This document shows positions 1-10,832 of a stretch of 64,000 bases of DNA, piece after piece. A program made the translations under genes and the position numbers. Every line of letters begins with the position of its first letter. The first letter of the stretch is position 1. Where the stretch lies: NCBI RefSeq assembly GCF_027568395.1, contig NZ_JANKZL010000005.1, forward strand, positions 186,001 to 250,000. The letters are read 5' to 3'. The notes under the pieces are model-generated. The model did not search any database. It had not been told where the DNA came from and worked only from the letters and a program-made list of their open reading frames with translations. Source of the DNA: Aminobacter sp. HY435 (GTDB lineage Bacteria > Pseudomonadota > Alphaproteobacteria > Rhizobiales > Rhizobiaceae).

Positions 1-1
1 C

Positions 2-190
2 GCGGATTTCTCGCGGCTGAAGCGTGGTGATCTCGTCTTCTGGAAGGGCCATGTCGCGATCATGACCGACGCGGCCAGCATGATCCACGCCAACGGCCAC
101 ACCATGACGGTTGCCCGCGAGGGCCTGCGCCAGGCCATCGACCGCATTGGCTACCTCTATGGCGGCCCGACCAGTTTTCGCAGGCCCTGA
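2..190 (+). CDS. NlpC/P60 family cell-wall peptidase, C-terminal part (5' end outside window)
   Basis: An open frame enters from the left edge and stops at 190. It encodes about 62 residues beginning ADFSRLKRGDLVFWKGHVAI, followed by IHANGHTMTVAREGL. The RGDLVFW segment followed by GHVAI is the typical second half of an NlpC/P60 catalytic domain, where the His of GHVAI is the catalytic histidine paired with an upstream Cys that lies outside the window. The family cleaves D-gamma-glutamyl-meso-diaminopimelate bonds in peptidoglycan. The protein ends shortly after the domain. The catalytic Cys cannot be seen, so activity is inferred from the family. Confidence 0.8.
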   Translation, partial: ADFSRLKRGDLVFWKGHVAIMTDAASMIHANGHTMTVAREGLRQAIDRIGYLYGGPTSFRRP

Positions 191-306
191 CGCCGCTCCG
201 CACGCATCGTCGCCGATAGAGTACGCCAGGACAATTGGCTGCGCTTAAGCAGTTTGTTCAGGTTCTCTGGATAGCGTTCCGCCGTGCGTAGTGGTGGGGC
301 GGCGGC

Positions 307-1314
307 ATGAAGTACGAACCGGCACTTGATGGACTACGCGCGGTTGCTGTCCTTGTCGTGCTGGCATTCCACTGCAAGCTGCCCTTTTTGAAAGGCGGCT
401 TCATCGGGGTAGATGTCTTCTTTGTCTTGAGCGGCTATCTGATCACGTCGCTTTTGACCTTGGAGGCCGAACGCGAAGGCCGTATCGCGCTTGGACGCTT
501 TTATTGGCGCCGGATGCTCAGGCTGTGGCCTCCACTGCTGTTGATGCTGGTGGCCTACTCGGCCTTGGCGCCCATGGTGTTTCCCGAGGCCAATACATTT
601 GTCGATGTGCTGATCGCAGGCTTCTATCTGAGTGACTATTCAAGGGCCTTCTGGCGCACTCCCGAATATCTCAGCCACACCTGGTCTTTGGCGGTCGAGG
701 AGCATTTCTATCTGATCTGGCCGGTCGTCGTGCTGCTGCTCGTCCGGCTCGGCAGAGCCCGTGCCGCCAAGGTGCTCGGCGTCGCATTCGTGGTCGCGAC
801 GGCCTGGCGCATGATCGACGCCATCGTCTGGCAGGACTGGTATCGAACCTATTACCGGTTCGATACCAGGGGCAGCGGCCTCCTCATCGGAGCGGCAATC
901 GCTCAGCTGTCCTGGCGACCGTCGAAACAGCAGGCCGATGGCATTCTGCTCGCCTCCGTCGCGGTACTCCTGGGCGTCCTTCCCGCACTGTACATCAAGT
1001 CGATGGTCACGCTGACGGTGGTCGGCCTCCTCGTGGATCTTGCCGCAACTGGCTTGGTGCTGTGCCTGGCGGCGGGGCACAAGTCAGTCGTGAGTTCGCT
1101 GCTGGAGTGGCCGCCCTTGGTGAGGCTTGGGCTCTGGTCCTATTCGATCTACCTTTGGCATTACCCCATCAGCCGCGCCTTGCGCGATCAGATGGACCCG
1201 GTAGCCACCTTGCTGATCACCGCGCCAGTCTCGATCGCGCTTGCGGCACTGACCTTCGAATTGGTCGAGGGACCGATCAAGGCGTATCGGCAGAGGGCGC
1301 TCTCGCCCGCCTGA
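307..1314 (+). CDS. Acyltransferase family 3 membrane protein (OafA/YrhL-like)
   Basis: A 335-residue polytopic membrane protein. It starts with the family hallmark DGLRAVAVLVVLAFH (His22), then GGFIGVDVFFVLSGYLIT and RFYWRRMLRLWPPL, which are the conserved motifs of acyltransferase 3 enzymes that O-acylate surface polysaccharides or other envelope glycans. About ten hydrophobic segments follow and the protein ends LTFELVEGPIKAYRQ, the usual family end. There is no fused SGNH domain. A G-rich ribosome binding stretch precedes the ATG. The substrate cannot be told; the gene stands alone between a peptidoglycan hydrolase and a convergent operon end. Confidence 0.88.
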   Translation: MKYEPALDGLRAVAVLVVLAFHCKLPFLKGGFIGVDVFFVLSGYLITSLLTLEAEREGRIALGRFYWRRMLRLWPPLLLMLVAYSALAPMVFPEANTFVDVLIAGFYLSDYSRAFWRTPEYLSHTWSLAVEEHFYLIWPVVVLLLVRLGRARAAKVLGVAFVVATAWRMIDAIVWQDWYRTYYRFDTRGSGLLIGAAIAQLSWRPSKQQADGILLASVAVLLGVLPALYIKSMVTLTVVGLLVDLAATGLVLCLAAGHKSVVSSLLEWPPLVRLGLWSYSIYLWHYPISRALRDQMDPVATLLITAPVSIALAALTFELVEGPIKAYRQRALSPA

Positions 1315-1359
1315 CGCGGCCGGCGCGATAAACCAGGATGCCAAGGGCCTGGAGTTCGC

Positions 1360-2304
1360 TCAATACCCCGCTTCGCGGTCGACGACGTTATCGAGCGGCT
1401 CGCCGCGTTCGAACGCGTCCATCTGCTTGAGCATCGGCGGCACCAGATGTGCCGGGTCTGACGTGGCGGCGGCGTGGGGCGTGACGAACACCTTGGAATG
1501 GTTCCACAACGGGCTGGTCTTCGGCAGCGGCTCGACCTCGAACACGTCGAGGCTGGCTTCCTTCAGGGTTCCGTCTTCGAGCGCGCGCAGAATGTCCGCG
1601 TCGCGCTGCAGCCTGCCGCGCCCGGCATTGATCAGCACCGCGCCGCCAATGCCATTGCGCCGGCGCAGTTCCTTGAGCAAGCCGTAGTTGACGATGCCCT
1701 TCGTCGCTTCGGTCAGCGGCAAAAGCACCACCAGGATATCGGTGGCGTTGAGGAACGGCACCAACCCGGCGTCGCCGTTGAAGGTGGTCACGCCGGCCAC
1801 TTCCTGGGGCCGGCGGCTCCAGCCATTGACCCTGAAGCCCACGGTCTTCAGGGCGTCCGCGGCCGCGCGACCGAGGTTGCCCAGCCCCATGATGCCGACG
1901 GAGATATCCTGCGCCGGCCGCTGCGGCGGCTCATGCCAGGCCTTCTTGGTCTGCTGCGCCCGGTAGAGCTGACCTTGCCGGTGATGGTCGAGCACCCGCC
2001 ACAGCACATACTCGGTCATGTATTGGGTCAGGTTGTCGGCGACCACGCGCACAATGGGCACCTCGGGCAGGCCGGGGTCGGTAAAGATGTGGTCGACGCC
2101 CGCGCCGATCGAGAAGATCGCCTTCAGGTTCGGCAGCTTGGCCAGCAAGCCAGGTTTCTGCTTCCAGACGACGGCATATTCGATCGTCGGATCGGCAGGT
2201 CCGTCCGGCTCCAGCACCACGTCGCGCTCTTCCGACAACAGTTCGTACCAGCGCTGTGGGTTGAAGCCTGTGATCGAAAGAAGAACCTTGCCCTTGCCCG
2301 CCAT
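1360..2304 (-). CDS. ghrA: 2-hydroxyacid dehydrogenase, glyoxylate/hydroxypyruvate reductase A-like
   Basis: A 314-residue NAD(P)-dependent D-2-hydroxyacid dehydrogenase. The dinucleotide-binding motif is IMGLGNLGRAAADALK near residue 138. The catalytic Arg lies in INAGRGR, the Glu in VFEVEPLP and the His in TPHAAATS, all in the expected order. Spacing and length fit the GhrA subgroup, which reduces glyoxylate and hydroxypyruvate. The gene begins 15 bases after the stop of the upstream ABC ATPase gene and is probably the last gene of that operon. Whether it acts metabolically with the transporter is unknown. Confidence 0.85.
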   Translation of the reverse strand: MAGKGKVLLSITGFNPQRWYELLSEERDVVLEPDGPADPTIEYAVVWKQKPGLLAKLPNLKAIFSIGAGVDHIFTDPGLPEVPIVRVVADNLTQYMTEYVLWRVLDHHRQGQLYRAQQTKKAWHEPPQRPAQDISVGIMGLGNLGRAAADALKTVGFRVNGWSRRPQEVAGVTTFNGDAGLVPFLNATDILVVLLPLTEATKGIVNYGLLKELRRRNGIGGAVLINAGRGRLQRDADILRALEDGTLKEASLDVFEVEPLPKTSPLWNHSKVFVTPHAAATSDPAHLVPPMLKQMDAFERGEPLDNVVDREAGY

Positions 2305-2319
2305 GCTCTGCCCTTGCTG

Positions 2320-3944
<1,625 letters not shown>

Positions 3945-3948
<4 letters not shown>

Positions 3949-4337
3949 GTGGCGGCCTCGATGTCGGTCATGCGGAAATCATCCCCCTTGAAGAGAAGCG
4001 GCTCGCGCCGGGCCTTGGCAAGCGCATAGGCGAAGCAGTCGCCGAAGTTGAGTTTTGCCGGGTGGTTGCCCTTGCCGAACTTCCGATATGCCTCACGGGC
4101 GAGGTGTGCTTGTTCGGGTGTGACGGTAGCCAGTTCGATATCGAGCGTGGTCACAAGGGCGTCGAACCGGCCGGACTTGTGGTCGGATCGCAATGCATCG
4201 ATGCGGACTGCGGCCTCGAGAAAATTGACCGGCGACATGGCGGGGCGCGGCCTGTCTGCGATCAGCAGGTCTTCGAATGCCTGGCCTTCCGGTTCGTCCA
4301 GAATGATTGCCAGGATCGCCGAGGCGTCGACGATCAT
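3945..4337 (-). CDS. vapC: VapC-type PIN-domain ribonuclease toxin
   Basis: A 130-residue PIN-domain protein starting MIVDASAILAIILDEPEG. The acidic metal-binding set is visible: Asp4, Glu41 (NFLEAA), Asp100 (NFGDCFAYALAK) and Asp119/120 (FKGDDF). This is the group of VapC toxins that cut structured RNA in a Mg-dependent way. It overlaps vapB by ATGA, and its TGA stop overlaps the TTG start of yejF. Translation of vapB, vapC and yejF may therefore be coupled. The gene lies between yejE and yejF, where the canonical yejABEF operon has no gene. Confidence 0.92.
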
Positions 4338-4582
4338 TTGGGCAGCCCGTGTTCGTCATAGAGATCGGAGTGGTCGCTTGTCATGCCTTCGGGAACAGGG
4401 CCAAAGCTCTCGACAATTTCGCGGACGCGCCGCTTGCGTTCCGCGATATCGCGCTCGCGGTGGACTCGATCCAATCGCTCCTCCAGGGCTACCTGGATGG
4501 CTGCGGTCAATGTCTCGCCGGTTTGATCGGCCAGTTGCCTGGCCAGCCGCTCGACAGTCTCGTTCTTGATGTTCATGCCCAT
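4334..4582 (-). CDS. vapB: VapB-type antitoxin (Rv0623-like transcription factor)
   Basis: A short antitoxin, 82 residues from the chosen start MGMNIKNETVERLARQLA. The N-terminal MNIKNxxVxxLARxLA pattern, followed by GETLTAAIQVALEERL, is the Rv0623-type (PSK) antitoxin DNA-binding and dimerisation region; the acidic C-terminus would block VapC. I chose the ATG at 4582 because GGAG lies 6 bases upstream. An in-frame ATG at 4606 falls at about the predicted transcription start of an extended -10 promoter, so it is unlikely to be used. The stop overlaps vapC by ATGA. Confidence 0.88.
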   Translation of the reverse strand: MGMNIKNETVERLARQLADQTGETLTAAIQVALEERLDRVHRERDIAERKRRVREIVESFGPVPEGMTSDHSDLYDEHGLPK

Positions 4583-4620
4583 GTTTGTCTCCATGGTAGA
4601 AAACATCCAAAATTATACCA
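4582..4620 (-). promoter_or_regulatory. vapBC promoter with extended -10 and candidate autoregulatory palindrome
   Basis: Reading leftward, TGGTATAAT at 4620-4612 is a perfect extended -10 (TGnTATAAT). It predicts transcription from about 4605, just upstream of the chosen vapB start. The arms TGGTA (4620-4616) and TACCA (reading leftward from 4598) form an inverted repeat with a 17-base spacer over the start region, a plausible VapB operator. Both elements are seen; repression by VapB/VapC is inferred from the family. Confidence 0.6.
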
Positions 4621-4631
4621 CAGGCGCTGGC

Positions 4632-5774
4632 TCACTTGAACGTCTTCCTCGGGTCGAAGGCATCGCGGACGGCCTCGCCGACGAAGATCAGCAGCGACAG
4701 CATCAGCGAGATGACGACGAAACCCGACAGGCCGAGCCATGGCGCGTTGAGGTTGCGCTGGCCTTGCTTGAGCAATTCGCCGAGCGAGGCCGAGCCGGGC
4801 GGCAGGCCGAAGCCCAGGAAGTCGAGCGACGTCAGCATCGAGATCGAGCCGTTCAGGATGAAGGGCAGGAAGGTCAGCGTTGCCACCATGGCGTTGGGCA
4901 AAAGGTGGCGCACGATGATCGTGCGGTTGGACACGCCGAGCGCCCGCGCCGCATTCACATATTCGAAGTTGCGCGCCCGCAGGAATTCGGCCCGCACGAC
5001 CCCGACGAAGGCGACCCAAGAGAACAAAAGCATCAGGCCGAGCAGGATGAAGAACCCCGGCGGCAGGATGGCGGCGACGATCAGCAGCAGATAGAGCACC
5101 GGGATAGCCGACCAGATTTCGATGAAGCGCTGGAACAACAGGTCGGTCCAGCCGCCGAAATAGCCCTGGACTGCACCGGCCGACACGCCGAGCACCGCCG
5201 AGCCGACTGTCAGGATCAGGCCGAACAGCACCGAGACGCGGAAGCCGTAGATGACGCGGGCCAGAACGTCGCGCGCCTGGTCGTCGGTACCGAGCCAGTT
5301 CCAGTTGCCGATGGTGCAGTTGGGATCGTCGACGCCGAGCGGGTAGCGCTGGCAGCGGACGTCCTTTGTGTACATCCACGATGGCTTGGAGGGGGCCGCC
5401 TCGGGGATTTCGTTGTTGGTGGTGCGGTAGGAGTAGCGGATCGGCGGCCAGATCATCCAGCCATTGGCGTCGATGGCTTCCTGCACCACCGACATGCGGT
5501 AGTCGGTGACGGGCAAGAACCCTTCGTCGCCGAGAAACGTCTCCTCGGGGTAATCGCGCAGGATGGGCGAGTGGAGCTCGCCCTTGAAGCTGATCAGCAA
5601 CGGCCTGTCGTTGGCGATGAACTCGGCAAACAGCGACAGCACGAACAGCACGAGGAAGATCCACAGCGACCAGTAGCCACGGCCGTTGGCCTTGAAACTC
5701 GACCAGCGCCGCTTGTTGAGCGGCGACAGCCACGGGCGGCGAACAGGCGCCGCAACGGTCTCGACCGTCGACAT
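4632..5774 (-). CDS. yejE: ABC transporter permease (YejE-like)
   Basis: A 380-residue inner-membrane permease. After an N-terminal membrane segment comes a periplasmic insertion (about residues 60-165, with several aromatic and Pro/Asp-rich stretches typical of YejE). The permease core follows, with the EAA-type coupling loop AARALGVSNRTIIVRHLLPN near residue 265. It ends AVRDAFDPRKTFK, the usual family end. The ATG overlaps the yejB stop (ATGA), indicating coupling. It would pair with YejB to form the channel powered by YejF. Confidence 0.92.
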   Translation of the reverse strand: MSTVETVAAPVRRPWLSPLNKRRWSSFKANGRGYWSLWIFLVLFVLSLFAEFIANDRPLLISFKGELHSPILRDYPEETFLGDEGFLPVTDYRMSVVQEAIDANGWMIWPPIRYSYRTTNNEIPEAAPSKPSWMYTKDVRCQRYPLGVDDPNCTIGNWNWLGTDDQARDVLARVIYGFRVSVLFGLILTVGSAVLGVSAGAVQGYFGGWTDLLFQRFIEIWSAIPVLYLLLIVAAILPPGFFILLGLMLLFSWVAFVGVVRAEFLRARNFEYVNAARALGVSNRTIIVRHLLPNAMVATLTFLPFILNGSISMLTSLDFLGFGLPPGSASLGELLKQGQRNLNAPWLGLSGFVVISLMLSLLIFVGEAVRDAFDPRKTFK

Positions 5775-6877
5775 CAGACGTCCCTCCGCTCGAAGTCGAT
5801 GCGCGGATCGATCCAGGTGTAGATGAGGTCGGAAATCAGGCCGACGAACAGGCCCAGCAGCGAAAAGATGTAGAGGTTGGCGAAGACAACCGGATAGTCG
5901 CGGTCAAGCACCGAGCGGAAGCCGAGCAGGCCCAGCCCGTCGAGCGAGAAGATGTTTTCGATCAACAGCGAACCGGTGAAGAAGGCCGAGATGAAAGCGC
6001 CCGGGAAGCCGGCGATGACGATCAGCATCGCATTGCGGAACACGTGGCCGTATAGGACCTGGCGTTGCGACAGCCCCTTGGCGCGGGCGGTCACGACATA
6101 CTGCTTGCGGATCTCGTCGAGGAACGAGTTCTTGGTCAGAAGCGTGGTCGTGGCGAAAGCCGACAGCACCAGCGCCGCCAGCGGCAGGGCCATGTGCCAG
6201 AGGTAGTCGAGCACCTTGCCGCCCAGCGACAGCTCGTCGAAATTCTCCGAGGTCAGGCCGCGCAGCGGGAACCAGTCGAAGAACGAGCCGCCGGCAAACA
6301 GCACCATCAGCAGGATGGCGAACAGGAACGCCGGTATGGCGTAGCCGATGATCACCACGCCGCTGGTCCAGATATCGAAGGTGGAGCCATCCTTGATCGC
6401 CTTGCGGATGCCGAGCGGGATCGAGATCAGATAGGAGAGCAGGGTGATCCAGATACCGAGCGAGATCGACACCGGCATCTTCTCCAGGATCAGCTCGAGC
6501 ACCGAGATGTCGCGGAAATAGCTTTCGCCGAAGTCGAAGCGGGCATAGTTCCACAGCATTAGGCCGAAACGCTCGAGCGGCGGCTTGTCGAAGCCGAACT
6601 GCTTTTCGAGCTTGGCGATGAATTCCGGGTCGAGGCCTTGCGCGCCACGGTATTTTGACGAGCTCTCCCCGCCGGCGGGATCGAAGCTGTTGCCGCCCAG
6701 ATCGCCGCTGCTGCCGGAAAGGCGGTCGCTGGCGTCGCCACCCTGGCCGGTCAGCTTGGCGATGACCTGCTCGACCGGGCCGCCCGGCGCGAACTGGATG
6801 ACGGCGAACGATATCGCCATGATGCCGAACAGCGTCGGGATCATCAAAAGAATGCGGCGGAGAATATAGGCGCCCAT
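5774..6877 (-). CDS. yejB: ABC transporter permease (YejB-like)
   Basis: A 367-residue permease starting [20 protein letters not shown], the canonical first membrane segment of DppB/OppB/YejB permeases. A hydrophilic Gly/Ser-rich insertion at about residues 45-85 is characteristic of YejB. The coupling loop [20 protein letters not shown] lies near residue 255, and the protein ends [15 protein letters not shown] as in the family. It starts 46 bases after the stop of the upstream binding-protein gene and overlaps yejE by ATGA. Confidence 0.93.
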   Translation of the reverse strand: MGAYILRRILLMIPTLFGIMAISFAVIQFAPGGPVEQVIAKLTGQGGDASDRLSGSSGDLGGNSFDPAGGESSSKYRGAQGLDPEFIAKLEKQFGFDKPPLERFGLMLWNYARFDFGESYFRDISVLELILEKMPVSISLGIWITLLSYLISIPLGIRKAIKDGSTFDIWTSGVVIIGYAIPAFLFAILLMVLFAGGSFFDWFPLRGLTSENFDELSLGGKVLDYLWHMALPLAALVLSAFATTTLLTKNSFLDEIRKQYVVTARAKGLSQRQVLYGHVFRNAMLIVIAGFPGAFISAFFTGSLLIENIFSLDGLGLLGFRSVLDRDYPVVFANLYIFSLLGLFVGLISDLIYTWIDPRIDFERRDV

Positions 6878-6922
6878 CAGGCGACGCTCCCCGGACGGAG
6901 CCCGGACAAAGGTTCAGAAATC

Positions 6923-8794
6923 TCAGGTCTTGCCAATACGTGCAGCCTTATCGTTGTCGAACCACCACATCGCTTCGACGGGGAAGCCAAAATCGGGCTT
7001 CGGCTCGTTGAAGCCGAACATGTCCCAGAAAGCGGCGCGGTGATTCGCCGAAAACCAATTTGGAATCCAGTCTTGCCGGGCGCGCAAGACCCGGTCCAGA
7101 GCGCGCATGGCAATGGTCAGCTGGTCGCGATCCTTGGCCGCACCGACAGCGTCTATCAGGGCATCGACGGCCGGGTCAGCGGTACCGGGCAGGTTGGTCG
7201 ATCCCTGCATGCTGGCTGCGCGTGAATGAAACAGCCCATCGATCTCGTCGCGGCTTGGCGTCGACGAGAAGGAGAGCGCCATGGAGATCGCATCGTAGTC
7301 GAAACTGGTCTGACGTGCCTGGTACTGGGTGGAATCGACCATGCGCACCGACGCGTCGATGCCGATGGCGCGCATGTTTTCGACCCACGGCGAATAGACA
7401 CGGACGAAGCTGTCGTCGTCGACCAGCACCTCGAAGGCCAGCGCCTCGCCCTTGGCATTGCGCAATGAGCCGCCGCTGCCTTTCCAGCCTGCCTCGTCGA
7501 GCAGCTTCGAGGCCTGTCCCAACAGCTTGCGGTCGCGGCCTGAGCCGTCGGAAGCCGGCTGTACCACCGCTTCGCCGAATGCCGTTTCGGGGATCTTGCC
7601 GCGCAATGGCTCGAGCAGCGCAAGTTCGGCGGGCGAGGGCAGGCCGTCTGCGCGATAGTCCGACTTCTCGAAGGTCGATTGCGAGCGCTCGTAGGCGCCG
7701 TAGAACAGATTGCGCCGGGTCCATTCGAAGTCGAAGCAAAGCGCGATCGCTTGGCGCACGCGCTGGTCGCGAAAGCGCGGGCGCCTCTGGTTGATGGCGG
7801 TCGCCTGCATGATCGGCCTCTTGTCGCCGGCAAACTCGCGCTTCACCACCTTGCCGGCGGTGAACGCCGGAAAATCATAGCCGGTCGCCCAGATGCGCGA
7901 AGTCGCTTCCTGGCGGTAGAGGATATCGCCTTTCTTGAAGGCTTCGAAGGCGGCCTGGCGATCCTGGTAGAACTCGATGCGGATGCGGTCGAAATTGTAC
8001 AGCCCGCGATTGACCGCCAGATCCTTGCCCCAATAGTCGGCCACGCGCTCATATTCGATGGTCTGGCCGGGCGAGACCCTGCCGACCCTGTAGGGGCCGG
8101 AGCCCAGCGGCGGTTTCAGCGAGGAACCATCGAACGGATTGGCCTCGAAATAGGCCTTCGCCGGGATCGGGAAGGTGGCCACGTCGAGGATGGTGAGGTT
8201 GGATTGCTTGCCGTCGAAGCTGAGCCGCAGCGTGTGCTTGTCCAGCGCCTTGGCTTCGACGAGATGGCTCAGCGGCAAAAGCAGGCTGGGATGACCGTCC
8301 TTCTTGAACAGCGTGAAGGCGTAGGCCGCGTCTTCGGCCGTGACCGGCGTGCCGTCGTTGAAGCGCGCTTCCGGCCGAAGCGCAAACTCGAAGATGTTTC
8401 GGTCGTCCGAGATCGTCACCGAACTTGCCAGCAACCCGTAGATGGCGTCGGGTTCGTCGATTGCCCGCACCATCAGCGCATCGTAGCAAAGCTCCATGCG
8501 AGGCGGGCTGTCGCCTCTGCTGACGAAGGTGTTGAGCGTGTTGAACGTCAGCGGGCTCTGGTTGAACACCCAGCTCGGCGGCGAGAAATTGAACGTGCCG
8601 CCCTTGGGCGCGTCCAGTTGCACGTAGTCGAAGTGCTGGAAATCGGGACCGTATTTCAGGTCGCCGAAAGCCGACAGGCCATGCAGGCCAGTGCCGGTGG
8701 GACTTGCGGCGAAGGCGCGGCCAGGGATGAGCGGCGCGGCAATCGCCGCCGCGCCCAGTGCGAGGAAATCCCTGCGAGGAAGCCGCGGGCTCAA
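6923..8794 (-). CDS. yejA: Periplasmic substrate-binding protein (YejA/SBP_bac_5 family) with Tat signal
   Basis: A family 5 extracellular solute-binding protein of 623 residues. The chosen start is TTG at 8794, overlapping the TGA of the upstream paralogue as TTGA. This gives an N-terminus LSPRLPRRDFLALGAAAIAA with a twin-arginine signal (RRDFLAL) and a cleavage region near GRAFA-ASP. The mature part has LKYGPDFQHFDYVQLDAPKG and GSGPYRVGRVSPG, as in YejA. It is the second of two adjacent binding-protein genes serving one permease pair. The frame stays open upstream of 8794, but that part overlaps the paralogue and has no family similarity. Confidence 0.88.
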   Translation of the reverse strand: MSPRLPRRDFLALGAAAIAAPLIPGRAFAASPTGTGLHGLSAFGDLKYGPDFQHFDYVQLDAPKGGTFNFSPPSWVFNQSPLTFNTLNTFVSRGDSPPRMELCYDALMVRAIDEPDAIYGLLASSVTISDDRNIFEFALRPEARFNDGTPVTAEDAAYAFTLFKKDGHPSLLLPLSHLVEAKALDKHTLRLSFDGKQSNLTILDVATFPIPAKAYFEANPFDGSSLKPPLGSGPYRVGRVSPGQTIEYERVADYWGKDLAVNRGLYNFDRIRIEFYQDRQAAFEAFKKGDILYRQEATSRIWATGYDFPAFTAGKVVKREFAGDKRPIMQATAINQRRPRFRDQRVRQAIALCFDFEWTRRNLFYGAYERSQSTFEKSDYRADGLPSPAELALLEPLRGKIPETAFGEAVVQPASDGSGRDRKLLGQASKLLDEAGWKGSGGSLRNAKGEALAFEVLVDDDSFVRVYSPWVENMRAIGIDASVRMVDSTQYQARQTSFDYDAISMALSFSSTPSRDEIDGLFHSRAASMQGSTNLPGTADPAVDALIDAVGAAKDRDQLTIAMRALDRVLRARQDWIPNWFSANHRAAFWDMFGFNEPKPDFGFPVEAMWWFDNDKAARIGKT

Positions 8795-10677
8795 TTGACG
8801 CCCTTGTACTTGGCCGCGAGCGCCGCTTCCTTGTCCTTGTCGATCCACCAGGAATCGGTGTCGACGCCGAGATAAGCCGGCTGCTTGTCGGGAATGCCGA
8901 ACTTGTTCCAGTAGGCCATCCAGACCTTTGGCAGGTGCCATTGCGGAACGGTGTAGTAGTTCCACAGCAGCACCCGGTCGAGCGCATGGGTCGCGGCAAC
9001 CAGTTCTTCGCGGTCGGTTGCGAAGATGACGCGATCGACAAGCGCGTCGACGACCGGGTTCTTGATGCCGGAGTAATTGCGCGAGCCGGGCGTGTCCGCG
9101 GCCTTGGAACCCCAATACTCGCGCTGCTCGTTGCCGGGCGACAGGGTCTGCGCCGTCACCATGGTGATGACGTCGTAGTCGAACTGGTTGACGCGGGAGA
9201 CATACTGGTTGGTGTCGACGATCCGAAGCGTGGCGTCGATGCCGAGCTTGCGCAGATTGTCCATGAACGGCCCGGTCGTGCGCTCGTCGGTAGGGTCGTT
9301 GCCCAGGAACTCGATCTTGAACTGCTGGCCGGTCTTTTCGCTGACCAGCTTGCCGCCGCGGCTGACCCAGCCGGCTTCCTTGAACAGTTGCGAGGCAGCG
9401 CGCAGGTTTTCGCGGAACGACTGCGGCGTGCCATAGACCGGCAGCTTGTATGGCTCGGTGAAGAGCTCCGGCGGCAACTGGTCGCGATACGTCTCGAGGA
9501 TCGCCAGTTCCTTGCCCTGCGGGATTCCGCTGGAGGCGAGTTCGCCGCCTTCGAAGTAGCTGTCTGTACGGGTGTAGGAATCGTAGAACAGGTTGCGGTT
9601 CATGCTCTCGAAATCGAAAGCCATGGTCAGCGCCTTGCGGACGCGCGGGTCCTGGAATTGCGCCCGTCGGGTGTTCAGAACGAAGCCTTGCATCGGCTCG
9701 CCCGAGGTCGTGGCGAATTCCTTCTTGATCACATCACCGGCCTTGAAGGCCGGGAAGGTGTAGCCGGTGGCCCAGCGCTGCGAGCGGTTCTCGGGCCGAA
9801 TGTCCTGGAAGCCGCCCTTGGTGAAGGCCAGCCATTGGGCATCGACGTCCTGGAAATAGACGTAGCGGCGCTTGTCGAAATTGTTGCGGCCGACATTGAC
9901 CGGAACATCGGCGCCCCAATAGTCGGGCACGCGCGACCAGACGATCTCCGAGCCCGGCTTGAAGCTTTCGATCTTGTAGGCGCCCGAGCCGAGCGGCGGC
10001 TCGAGCGTGCCCTTGGTGATGTCGCGCTTCTTGCCCGAGGCGTCGGTGCCCTCCCACCAGTGCTTGGGCAGCACGGCGAGGTCGCCGAGGATATGCGGCA
10101 GTTCGCGATTGCCCTTCTGGTCGAAACGGAACTCGACCTCGTGGTCGGAGATGGCGACGGCCTCGGTCACGTTGGTGTAGTACTTGTTGTACAACGGGCT
10201 GATCTCTTTCAGCGTCTTCAGAGACCAGACCACGTCTTCCGCCGTGATCGGCTTGCCATCGTGCCATTTGGCGCGTGGGTCGATGCGGTAAGTTGCGGAC
10301 GAGAAGTCCGCGGGATGCTTGTAGGCATCGGCGATCAGCGGATGGCTGGTGCTGCCCTCGTCGGTCGCCTGCTGCATCAGCGTGTCGTAGAGCAGGCCGC
10401 CGAAGTAGGTCAGGCCCGCTGCCGGCGTGCCGGTGACGATGAACGGATTGAAGCTGTCGAAAGTGCCGGCGACGGTCGAATTCACCGTGCCGCCCTTGGG
10501 CGCGTTCGGATTGACGTAGTCGTAGTGCTTGAAGTCCTCGCCATATTTCGATGTGCCGGTCAGTGACGAAGTGGTCAGCCACTTGCCGTCATCGGCGACA
10601 GACGGCAGGCCGGCGCCTGACAGTAGAACGGCGGCGAGCCCGGCTGCCGCCAAGGTTCTCATCAGGCGTGGCTTCAT
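8791..10677 (-). CDS. yejA: Periplasmic substrate-binding protein (YejA/SBP_bac_5 family) with Sec signal
   Basis: A 628-residue family 5 solute-binding protein with a Sec signal peptide (MKPRLMRTLAAAGLAAVLLS, cleavage near SVA-DDG). The mature start KYGEDFKHYDYVNPNAPKGG and the central GSGAYKIESFKPGSEIVW are family hallmarks. It is first in the leftward operon, with GGGGAG about 7 bases before the ATG. In Agrobacterium a YejA-family protein (YepA) delivers muropeptides to YejBEF. Which of the two paralogues here does so cannot be decided by eye. Confidence 0.92.
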   Translation of the reverse strand: MKPRLMRTLAAAGLAAVLLSGAGLPSVADDGKWLTTSSLTGTSKYGEDFKHYDYVNPNAPKGGTVNSTVAGTFDSFNPFIVTGTPAAGLTYFGGLLYDTLMQQATDEGSTSHPLIADAYKHPADFSSATYRIDPRAKWHDGKPITAEDVVWSLKTLKEISPLYNKYYTNVTEAVAISDHEVEFRFDQKGNRELPHILGDLAVLPKHWWEGTDASGKKRDITKGTLEPPLGSGAYKIESFKPGSEIVWSRVPDYWGADVPVNVGRNNFDKRRYVYFQDVDAQWLAFTKGGFQDIRPENRSQRWATGYTFPAFKAGDVIKKEFATTSGEPMQGFVLNTRRAQFQDPRVRKALTMAFDFESMNRNLFYDSYTRTDSYFEGGELASSGIPQGKELAILETYRDQLPPELFTEPYKLPVYGTPQSFRENLRAASQLFKEAGWVSRGGKLVSEKTGQQFKIEFLGNDPTDERTTGPFMDNLRKLGIDATLRIVDTNQYVSRVNQFDYDVITMVTAQTLSPGNEQREYWGSKAADTPGSRNYSGIKNPVVDALVDRVIFATDREELVAATHALDRVLLWNYYTVPQWHLPKVWMAYWNKFGIPDKQPAYLGVDTDSWWIDKDKEAALAAKYKGVN

Positions 10678-10780
10678 CGCATTCTCCCCGCAGCGCGTCG
10701 TTTCTCGACACTCTAATTCATTCGCAGCGCATGGAAACCACGCGTTGCCGATTGTTTTCGCACGTTTGCGTCAGGCAACA

Positions 10781-10807
10781 AAAAAGCCGGGTCAAACCCG
10801 GCTTTTT
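10781..10807 (-). terminator. Rho-independent terminator after the cytochrome c gene
   Basis: AAAAAGCCGGGT - CAA - ACCCGGCTTTTT is a perfect 12-bp inverted repeat with a 3-base loop and T tracts in either direction. It lies 26 bases past the stop of the leftward cytochrome gene. It also separates that gene from the Yej operon. Confidence 0.9.
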
Positions 10808-10832
10808 CAAGATTGCGAAGATTACAAATTGG

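Noticed and set aside
4566-5822. Long + strand open frame opposite yejE
   Set aside because: The translation is rich in Gln/Asp/Arg, typical of antisense reading; yejE is clear.
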